Shown: positions 6,421 through 11,113 of the stretch, one piece after another | How the letters are laid out: each line of letters opens with the position of its first letter | Numbering within the stretch: the first letter of the stretch is position 1 | Origin: Actinobacteria bacterium UBA5182 | Lineage (GTDB): Bacteria > Actinomycetota > UBA4738 | Length of the DNA stretch: 11,113 nt | Reading direction: 5' to 3' | Assembly: GCA_002413185.1 (NCBI GenBank) | Contig: DHWM01000018.1 | Coordinates: 1 to 11,113, forward strand | The notes under the pieces: generated by a model | The model's database searches: none | Told to the model about the DNA's origin: nothing | Seen by the model: the letters and a program-made list of their open reading frames with translations, nothing else | Made by a program: the position numbers and the translations under genes

Positions 6421-6444
6421 AGCGGTTCGCCGGAAGACCGTCCG

Positions 6445-6460
6445 TATAATCGGATGCATG
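6445..6460 (+). promoter_or_regulatory. Consensus -10 giving a probable leaderless mRNA
   Basis: TATAAT (6445-6450) is a perfect -10 hexamer and ends 7 nt before ATG 6458, so transcription should begin at or within a base or two of the start codon. No Shine-Dalgarno sequence precedes that ATG. The region one would expect for a -35 (about 6421-6427) is a poor match. Leaderless genes with this spacing are common in actinobacteria. Confidence 0.55.
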
Positions 6461-6868
6461 CCGACGTATGAATACACCTGCCAGTCGTGCGGCACCCACG
6501 TGGAGGTGTATCAGAAGTTCAGCGAGGGGCCTCTGACGGAGTGTGGCGTGTGCGGTGGACCCCTGCGCAAGGTGTTCCACCCGGCCGGAATCCTGTTCAA
6601 GGGCTCGGGCTTCTACGTGACCGATTCGCGGGCCTCCCGCGCAGGTGCGGGAGCGGGCGACCGAGAGGGCAGCGCGAGCAGCGCATCGAAGGTCTCCGAG
6701 AAGTCCGAGTCGTCGTCTTCCTCCGGCAGCGGGTCGAAGGATTCGAGCGGGTCTCAGAAACCCTCGTCGCCTCCTCCCCCCGACGGCGGGGCCGGATCGT
6801 CCTCCCCTTCCCCATCGTCCCGGTCGAGGCGGGGCTCCGGGTCGGGCAGGACGGAGAAATCTGCCTGA
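6458..6868 (+). CDS. FmdB-family zinc-ribbon protein (Ruc-like) with Ser-rich tail
   Basis: This 136-residue protein opens with MPTYEYTCQSCG and carries two CxxC pairs (C8/C11 and C29/C32), the FmdB single zinc ribbon, then LRKVFHPAGILFKGSGFYVTD up to about residue 56, the standard end of the FmdB domain. Residues 60-136 are a low-complexity Ser/Gly/Arg/Pro tail, predicted disordered. The M. tuberculosis homologue Rv0991c (Ruc) is a redox-regulated chaperone whose cysteines control activity; FmdB itself was named from the formamidase regulon of Methylophilus. Location is probably cytoplasmic. Proximity to galU and glp/moeA matches the mycobacterial locus. The tail is longer than in many FmdB proteins. 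The start is set by the leaderless promoter signal at 6445-6450. The family is certain; a chaperone role is by analogy. Confidence 0.9.
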   Translation: MPTYEYTCQSCGTHVEVYQKFSEGPLTECGVCGGPLRKVFHPAGILFKGSGFYVTDSRASRAGAGAGDREGSASSASKVSEKSESSSSSGSGSKDSSGSQKPSSPPPPDGGAGSSSPSPSSRSRRGSGSGRTEKSA

Positions 6869-7001
6869 GCGCCCTGCGCCTCCGAGCCTTTCTTCCGCTT
6901 CGCCGAAAAACCCCGGGCAGTGACTTCTTTCATGGCGATCGACGAACGGACGCCGTAGCCTCAGGGAGATCCATCTCGCTCCTCCCCCGGAAGGAGCGCG
7001 C
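6869..7001 (+). promoter_or_regulatory. Structured leader with a hairpin over the SAF gene ribosome binding site
   Basis: This 133-nt gap is non-coding in my reading. A 7-bp perfect stem (6977-6983 with 6992-6998, 8-nt loop) encloses AAGGAG (6991-6996), the ribosome binding site of GTG 7002. GGGAG (6964-6968) can pair with CTCCC (6982-6986) instead, which would break that stem. Upstream, ATGGCG (6932-6937) can pair with CGCCGT (6951-6956). Alternative pairings that hide or free a ribosome binding site are typical of regulatory leaders. A loose resemblance to the c-di-GMP-I riboswitch (GGGCA at about 6915-6919 and GACGC...AGCC at 6949-6960) lacks the conserved AAA bases and the P2 stem, so I do not call it one. 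Confidence 0.35.
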
Positions 7002-7694
7002 GTGCGAAGGCCCTGGCCCAGAACATCTCGCCGCTTCCTGGCGGCCTCAGTCGGTCTTGCCTTGCTCGCGGCTCTTCTCATGCGCTCGTATCTGGCCCAT
7101 GCGGCCGCGTCGACGGGCCTGACCGGCCCGTCGGTCCAGGTTGTGGTCGCCGCTCAGAGCATCGGGCGTGGCCACACGCTTACGCCCGCGGATCTGAAGA
7201 CCGCTCGATTCCCGCAGGCGTACGCACCTCCGGGATCGATCTCGCGGATCGTCGAAGCTGCCGGCCGGGTCGCCCTTTCGGACCTCTCGATCGGAGAGGC
7301 GGTGACCCAGACCCGACTGGCTCGCGTACGGGCGGGCCCGGTGTCGTCGCTCACTCCGGAGGGACTCCGGGCCTTCGCCGTACCCACTTCGCTCCCGCCG
7401 GGTTCGGTCGCGGCAGGCGATCACGTGGACATCCTGGCCACCTATTCCGGCGGCCAGCCCCACACGGAAACCGTGGTCGACGGTGTGGAGGTCCTGCTGG
7501 TCCTCGGCGTCTCCGGGTCGGGGGCGGGCTCGTCGCAGAAGGGGCTCGGCCTGGATACGAGCGCGGCCGGGATCGGCGGGTCGAGCACCCTCCTCGTGCT
7601 GGTCGCGCCGGAACAGGAGGAGCGACTGGCCTACGCCCGGGCCTTCGCGGATCTGGAGGTGACGATCGCTCCTGCCGATCCATCCGCCGCCTGA
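7002..7694 (+). CDS. SAF-domain, CpaB/RcpC-like protein
   Basis: This 230-residue protein starts at GTG 7002, 5 nt after AAGGAG. Residues 1-11 are basic and 12-28 form a signal anchor. A SAF domain follows at about 44-107: VQVVVAAQSIGRGHTLTPAD, a Pro/Tyr turn near 70-78, and an end at IGEAVTQTRL. A CpaB/RcpC-type domain comes next, with LRAFAVPTS at 122-130 and AAGDHVDILATYS at 137-149, a Gly/Ser-rich loop at 170-194 and a final strand-helix-strand TLLVLVAPEQEERLAYARA at 196-214. CpaB proteins assemble Flp/Tad pili in the envelope, but no other pilus gene is in the window. Isolated SAF proteins near fmdB are known in actinobacteria and their role is unclear. The last 64 nt overlap the convergent mannosyltransferase gene. 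Expression may be gated by the leader at 6869-7001. Confidence 0.85.
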   Translation: MRRPWPRTSRRFLAASVGLALLAALLMRSYLAHAAASTGLTGPSVQVVVAAQSIGRGHTLTPADLKTARFPQAYAPPGSISRIVEAAGRVALSDLSIGEAVTQTRLARVRAGPVSSLTPEGLRAFAVPTSLPPGSVAAGDHVDILATYSGGQPHTETVVDGVEVLLVLGVSGSGAGSSQKGLGLDTSAAGIGGSSTLLVLVAPEQEERLAYARAFADLEVTIAPADPSAA

Positions 7695-9220
7695 TCGCGG
7701 TCGAGGGCTCCGTCCTTCGTAGAGCGAAGGGCCAGCCGAGCCGCCACCAGGAACAAGCCGAGCATGATCGAGGCAGCGCCATAGTGCACGCCCAGCAACA
7801 TGTCCCGCCACAACCCCGGCGCGTTCGCCGGTTCTGCCGGCACGCCGGTCAGGGCCAGAACGCCGGCCGCGGTCAGCGCCACCCATCCAAGGCCGCCATC
7901 GAGCATGACCGCGACGAAGGGAAGGAACCACGCCGCATACCACGGGACGAGGTAGGGCAGCGCCAGGCACAACAGAAGCAGGGCCGGACCCCACGAGAGA
8001 GGGGGCGACCGGCGGGGAGCTTGCTGGAGCAGCCGCCACAGGACCAGGGCGTATGCGGCCAGGAAGAGCCCCGTGGCCATCGTCGCCAGCACGACGCCAC
8101 CCGGGCGCCCCGCCATGGCGTTGCCGAGCCCGCGCGCGCCTCGGGCGACCATCCCGGGCCCGCTGGCCCAACCTTGGCGCGCGGCGAGCGTGACGAGAGG
8201 AGCAATGGTCCGGCTCCCCGCGACGAACGGAGCGAACAGCGCGGCGGCGATCAACAGGACGACCCCGCCGTGGGCGGCGGCGACCCTGGCCCGCTTCCCC
8301 GCCGGGGCGCCCACAACCACCGACCATCCCCACAGGAGGAGTGGTGGGCCCACCACCACCTTGATCAGAACGGCCAGGGTCAACAACGCGGTCACGCCCA
8401 GAGCCATCCACGAGGTCGGCCCCCGAGGAGGATCTCGCCACCATCGCGCGCCGAGCGCGAATGCCCCCGCCAGGAGCGCCGCGATGAGGGCATCGTTGTG
8501 GCCGCCCCCGACGGTGTGAAGAACCACGACGGGATTGAGGCCCACAGCGGCCGCGGCAAGTGACTCCCGGCCTGGACGGACGAAACGGGTGGCGACGGCC
8601 GCCAACCAAGCGGCCATGGCCAGCGCCCCCCCGCTCAGAAGCCGGAAGGCCAGAACGGTCCCGGCAGGCGATCGCGACCAGACCCGGCCGATGGCGGCCG
8701 CGGGAAGGAGGAACGCCGGGCCGTACAGCGACCGGGTTCGAAGCCACAGCGACGAGACGACCGGTGTGAACGGGTCCTGGGGGAAGGCCGCGGGCGGCCG
8801 CACGTAGGGATTGCTGCCATGGATCGCGAAGATCCGGCCGTACGCCGCATAGCTGTACACGTCGCGCGACAGCAGCAGCGGACCGGCCACGGCGACCGCG
8901 ATTGCGGCGACCGCCGCTTCGATCGCCCAGCTCAGCCCGACCCGTCCTTGCCATGCCTCGTGAAGGAGGACGACGAATGCGGCCACCAGGATCGCCAGCA
9001 GCGCGAGGACGAGCAGGGTCAAGGCGAGGCGACTCATCGCGGCGAGCCCGAGCCAACTGGCCACGCGCTCGGTCCACACCGGTGGTCCAAGGCCTGCCGG
9101 AAAGACCGGAACCACCGGGGACCGTGGTGCCCCGCCGACCACGTCGACCAGCAGGTATCCGAACAGGAGGATGCCCGTCGCCAACATGGCCCGGCGTGAC
9201 GTGCGCGGCGCGAAGCTCAT
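7631..9220 (-). CDS. GT-C polyprenol-phosphomannose mannosyltransferase (MptB-like)
   Basis: This 529-residue protein has about a dozen hydrophobic segments, the shape of GT-C enzymes that take mannose from polyprenyl-phosphomannose on the outer face of the membrane. The first luminal loop carries SRDVYSYAAYGRIFAIHGSNPYVRPP (from 118), with D120 as the likely catalytic Asp, as in the MptA/MptB alpha-1,6-mannosyltransferases of lipomannan synthesis. GGHNDA at 239-244, LIKVVVGPP at 285-293 and PWYAAWFLPF further on are also family motifs. It starts at ATG 9220, overlapping the stop of the pentapeptide gene (ATGA 9217-9220). No good ribosome binding site is visible, so coupled translation is likely. 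The C-terminal 28 residues are polar and are read antiparallel to the end of the SAF gene. The acceptor is unknown, and it could also be annotated as a DUF2029-type glycosyltransferase. Confidence 0.82.
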   Translation of the reverse strand: MSFAPRTSRRAMLATGILLFGYLLVDVVGGAPRSPVVPVFPAGLGPPVWTERVASWLGLAAMSRLALTLLVLALLAILVAAFVVLLHEAWQGRVGLSWAIEAAVAAIAVAVAGPLLLSRDVYSYAAYGRIFAIHGSNPYVRPPAAFPQDPFTPVVSSLWLRTRSLYGPAFLLPAAAIGRVWSRSPAGTVLAFRLLSGGALAMAAWLAAVATRFVRPGRESLAAAAVGLNPVVVLHTVGGGHNDALIAALLAGAFALGARWWRDPPRGPTSWMALGVTALLTLAVLIKVVVGPPLLLWGWSVVVGAPAGKRARVAAAHGGVVLLIAAALFAPFVAGSRTIAPLVTLAARQGWASGPGMVARGARGLGNAMAGRPGGVVLATMATGLFLAAYALVLWRLLQQAPRRSPPLSWGPALLLLCLALPYLVPWYAAWFLPFVAVMLDGGLGWVALTAAGVLALTGVPAEPANAPGLWRDMLLGVHYGAASIMLGLFLVAARLALRSTKDGALDRDQAADGSAGAIVTSRSAKARA

Positions 9221-10833
9221 CGTGTCACGCTGTCGAGGATCTGCCGGAGCGTGGCGTTCGAGTTCGCCAGACACAGCAGGAAGAGCACGAACAAGACCTT
9301 GAACGCCAGGTACTCCGCCCACACCAAGCCGGCGATCAGATACGGTCGCACCTGCTCGCGTTCCGTCAGGTCGACCTGCGGTTTTCGTCGGAACGCCGCG
9401 CTCATCGTGTCGCCGAGACCCTCGAAGAACGCGCTCAGCCACTTCACGATAGCGAGTGAGGAGACCCGCGGGCGGGACTTCCGGTCCCTCCGCCTCCCGT
9501 CCCGGCGGCGGCGGATGGTCGCCCGGACCAACCCGGCGAGCAGCAGCACGGCGAGGAACGACAGCAGTGGATGGACCGGACGGACCAGGTATCCCGCGAT
9601 GGTCTTGTAGAGCACGGCGTCCACCCATCTCTTGAAGCCGCCCGATTGCCGGCCGTCCAGCGACAGGAGCTTGAACCTGGCATCGTTCGCGGTGGCGACG
9701 TCGCCTCGGGCCCGGGCGCTCGACTCGATCAGCGCCAGGACCCGTTCCTGGACGACGGCATCGGGGATCCTCTTGACCGTCTCCACGTCCATCGTGAGGT
9801 CGTTCGCGATGAGCTTTCGCAGGTCGACCCCGCCACCGAAGCTTGCATGTGCGAAGGACAGCGCTCCAGACACGGCCAACCCGAAGAACGCCACGTTGCC
9901 GTGGAACGACGCGTCCTCGAAGCTCATGGTCCGGGCTCCCGAGACCTGGACGAAGGACGCCGAGCTTCTTTCGAACCGCGTCCCCAGGAAGAGAGCGTCT
10001 CCCTCGAACCCGACGTCGTCGAAGGACGCGAAGGCAGCGAACTGGCTCAGGGAGAAGTTCGCCCTGGACCCGAAGGCGGCGTTGCTGAAGTCCGCCTTCC
10101 CGCGGAAGCACCGCTGACGGAAATCGGCAGGTCCGGTGAAGACCGTCCGTGTGAACACCGCGACGTCCTGGAACGAACCGCCGACCGTCGTGGCACAGGT
10201 CGCGGAGGAGGGAGCTCCGCCCCCGGCAGTGGAGGCGGAGAACAGCGCGCCGGCACCGAAGCCCGTCTGATTGAAGCGGGCGACCCCTCGAAACGTGGTG
10301 TCGACGAACGAGGCATCGGCCAGGAACCGGGCGCCGGTGAAGTTTCCTTCGCTCGCGAACGTGGCGCCGTCGAACGCCGCGGTATCGCCGAACGTCGCCA
10401 GGGAAAACAGGGCGAACCGGTCGAAGGTGCTCGGGCGGCTCGATGTCCGCACGAAGAAACCATCGTCGAAGACCGCGCCGCGCAGGTCGATCGTGCCGAA
10501 GAAGTGGCTGCCGCTCAGCACGACGATGCGCGTGAACAGGACGTCGGGGGCGATCAGGTCGCCCAGGAAGTCGCAGTTCAGGCAGCGAAGCGGAGCCGAC
10601 ACGGTGCCGATCGAACGAAGGTCCAGCGTTCCGGTGACGGTCAGGCCGGTCTCGTCGACGGTCTGTCCTGCCCCCAACCGACGAACGAGTTCCGACGCGG
10701 CGACCTGGCGGGCAGGCTGTGCCGCTACGGCTCCCGCCGTCGACGCTACGAACAGCGACGCCGTCACGACCACCCCGACCATGACGACCCGCCGCGTCAG
10801 CAACCGACGAATGTGCCTCGTCCGACCGACCAC
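9217..10833 (-). CDS. Exported pentapeptide-type repeat protein with C-terminal membrane helices
   Basis: Taken from GTG 10833 this is 538 residues. A basic N-terminus is followed by a hydrophobic stretch (about 18-35) and a signal-peptidase-like AGAVAA (33-38). Residues 100-332 form a phenylalanine ladder in which Phe recurs with strictly alternating gaps of 5 and 6 (F143 to F198, and F221 to F287), as in the Pfam pentapeptide_3 type of right-handed beta-helix. A Gly/Ser/Thr loop with one Cys (199-218) interrupts it, and CLNC sits at 84-87. The rest is helical: a soluble helix region (347-395), a membrane helix (419-439), an Arg-rich stretch (441-456) and a hydrophobic end (496-526). Similar repeat proteins with C-terminal membrane domains are uncharacterised. 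It is the first gene of an operon with the mannosyltransferase (ATGA junction). Start alternatives are GTG 10851, TTG 10803 and ATG 10782; none has a convincing ribosome binding site. Confidence 0.8.
   Translation of the reverse strand: MVGRTRHIRRLLTRRVVMVGVVVTASLFVASTAGAVAAQPARQVAASELVRRLGAGQTVDETGLTVTGTLDLRSIGTVSAPLRCLNCDFLGDLIAPDVLFTRIVVLSGSHFFGTIDLRGAVFDDGFFVRTSSRPSTFDRFALFSLATFGDTAAFDGATFASEGNFTGARFLADASFVDTTFRGVARFNQTGFGAGALFSASTAGGGAPSSATCATTVGGSFQDVAVFTRTVFTGPADFRQRCFRGKADFSNAAFGSRANFSLSQFAAFASFDDVGFEGDALFLGTRFERSSASFVQVSGARTMSFEDASFHGNVAFFGLAVSGALSFAHASFGGGVDLRKLIANDLTMDVETVKRIPDAVVQERVLALIESSARARGDVATANDARFKLLSLDGRQSGGFKRWVDAVLYKTIAGYLVRPVHPLLSFLAVLLLAGLVRATIRRRRDGRRRDRKSRPRVSSLAIVKWLSAFFEGLGDTMSAAFRRKPQVDLTEREQVRPYLIAGLVWAEYLAFKVLFVLFLLCLANSNATLRQILDSVTR
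9939..10401 (-). repeat. Phe-ladder repeats of 11 residues (5+6)
   Basis: Within the pentapeptide-type protein, Phe lies at 143, 148, 154, 159, 165, 170, 176, 181, 187, 192, 198 and again at 221, 227, 232, 238, 243, 249, 254, 260, 265, 271, 276, 282, 287 (538-residue numbering). Spacing alternates 5 and 6 without error in both runs, so the unit is 11 residues (33 nt). Bases around the Phe codons differ between units, so this is a protein-level repeat rather than a recent DNA duplication. Confidence 0.8.
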
Positions 10834-11113
10834 TCGACGGGTAGTCTGCACTTCTCCCGGCCGGGATGCCCCACTGGGAGTTGCGAGCCGGTGTTCTCGG
10901 CGGCGTACGAGCGGGCTCGTCGCGGTCGCCTTGCTGTTCGGGGCTGCTGCTCCTGCGTCCGCGAGAATAGCTGCGGCCACTGCTTCTTCTGCTTCTTTTT
11001 CGCCGAACGCTCGAACCGACAACGGCGCCTTCGATATCCGAACACACCAGCTGCAGGGACTGGCGGCCCCTCAGTCCGGTGCCCACCCGGCTCCCTGGCA
11101 CGGCGGCTCGGCC
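10811..11113 (+). CDS. Possible N-terminus of an exported protein, cut by the window edge
   Basis: A plus-strand frame is open from ATG 10811 to the last base (101 codons) with no stop in the window. It encodes an Arg-rich n-region (RCSRRRTSG), a hydrophobic core GLVAVALLFGAAA and a cleavage-like APASA, then an Ala/Ser stretch and FDIRTHQLQGLAAPQSGAHP, which reads like the beginning of a secreted protein. The ATG has no ribosome binding site and the first 30 residues are not protein-like, so the true start may lie nearer the signal peptide; CTG 10874 with GGGA upstream is one option, and TAGTCT (10842-10847) is a possible -10. Third-codon GC is lower than in neighbouring genes. Two minus-strand frames are also open here, so this is tentative. 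If real, it is divergent from the pentapeptide gene. Confidence 0.4.
   Translation, partial: MCLVRPTTRRVVCTSPGRDAPLGVASRCSRRRTSGLVAVALLFGAAAPASARIAAATASSASFSPNARTDNGAFDIRTHQLQGLAAPQSGAHPAPWHGGSA

Noticed and set aside
6932..6958. Tiny leader ORF (MAIDERTP) before the SAF gene
   Set aside because: It has no ribosome binding site and no regulatory codon run; short frames like this are frequent by chance.
6915..6986. c-di-GMP-I (GEMM) riboswitch
   Set aside because: GGGCA and GACGC..AGCC are present, but the conserved GCAAACC and GCAAAGCC bases and a clear P2 stem are not. Only a covariance search could rescue it.
7047..9077. 676-residue open frame on the minus strand
   Set aside because: It is Arg/Gly-rich with no domain, and lies across two clear genes (SAF and mannosyltransferase) in a different frame; a typical high-GC shadow.
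10834..11022. N-terminal extension of the Phe-ladder protein from TTG 11022
   Set aside because: GAAGG upstream is a possible ribosome binding site, but the added 63 residues have A-ending codons unlike the neighbours and would bury the signal peptide internally. It remains possible.
9221..11101. Extension of the mannosyltransferase frame far upstream to give a 1156-residue protein
   Set aside because: The part before ATG 9220 is Arg/Gly/Pro-rich shadow translation across the Phe-ladder gene in another frame. The ATGA junction at 9217-9220 marks the real start.
1..11113. CRISPR arrays, tRNA or rRNA genes, transposases, integrases, phage genes or attachment sites
   Set aside because: I saw no regularly spaced DNA repeats, cloverleaf sequences, rRNA-like blocks or mobile-element proteins. 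Apart from the short translin tail and the right edge, composition is uniform.

Overview
The window is high-GC, gene-dense DNA that reads like a deep-branching or uncultured Actinomycetota. The evidence is the gene set: a mycothiol-type maleylpyruvate isomerase (MDMPI) family protein, the actinobacterial order galU - glp/moeA - moaC - SepX/GlpR-like membrane protein, an FmdB zinc-ribbon protein beside a CpaB/SAF protein, and an MptB-like mannosyltransferase. GTG and TTG starts, 4-nt stop/start overlaps and probable leaderless promoters fit this. The exact order or family cannot be fixed from the sequence alone.

Layout. (1) At 1-1082 on the plus strand, the proline-rich tail of a protein cut by the left edge overlaps an MDMPI-fold protein by GTGA. 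(2) At 1069-5321 on the minus strand is one probable operon in the order galU, glp/moeA, moaC, a three-helix membrane protein of the SepX/GlpR type, and a translin-family RNA-binding protein. The only sizeable internal gap (2497-2673) holds a candidate promoter with a dyad in its spacer. (3) At 5434-7694 on the plus strand, divergent from galU, are an unassigned His-containing membrane protein, an FmdB/Ruc-like zinc-ribbon protein that is probably translated from a leaderless mRNA, and a CpaB/RcpC-like SAF-domain protein whose ribosome binding site lies inside a hairpin. (4) At 7631-10833 on the minus strand, a two-gene operon joined by ATGA encodes a signal-peptide-bearing pentapeptide-type repeat protein with C-terminal membrane helices, then a GT-C mannosyltransferase. 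It converges on, and overlaps, the SAF gene by 64 nt. (5) At the right edge an open plus-strand frame (10811-11113) encodes a signal-peptide-like N-terminus and leaves the window.

How the genes may work together. In actinobacteria the gephyrin-like MoeA paralogue Glp and its membrane receptor GlpR (SepX in Streptomyces) are divisome components, with galU beside them. The minus-strand operon is therefore better read as cell envelope/division plus molybdopterin genes than as pure cofactor synthesis. Two lysines of the E. coli MoeA active site are replaced here, which fits a divergent or non-catalytic role. The most unusual passenger is the bacterial translin-family gene that closes the operon. 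It keeps the Glu-x-x-Glu of the TRAX nuclease site. No tRNA, rRNA, CRISPR array, insertion sequence or convincing intrinsic terminator was seen.
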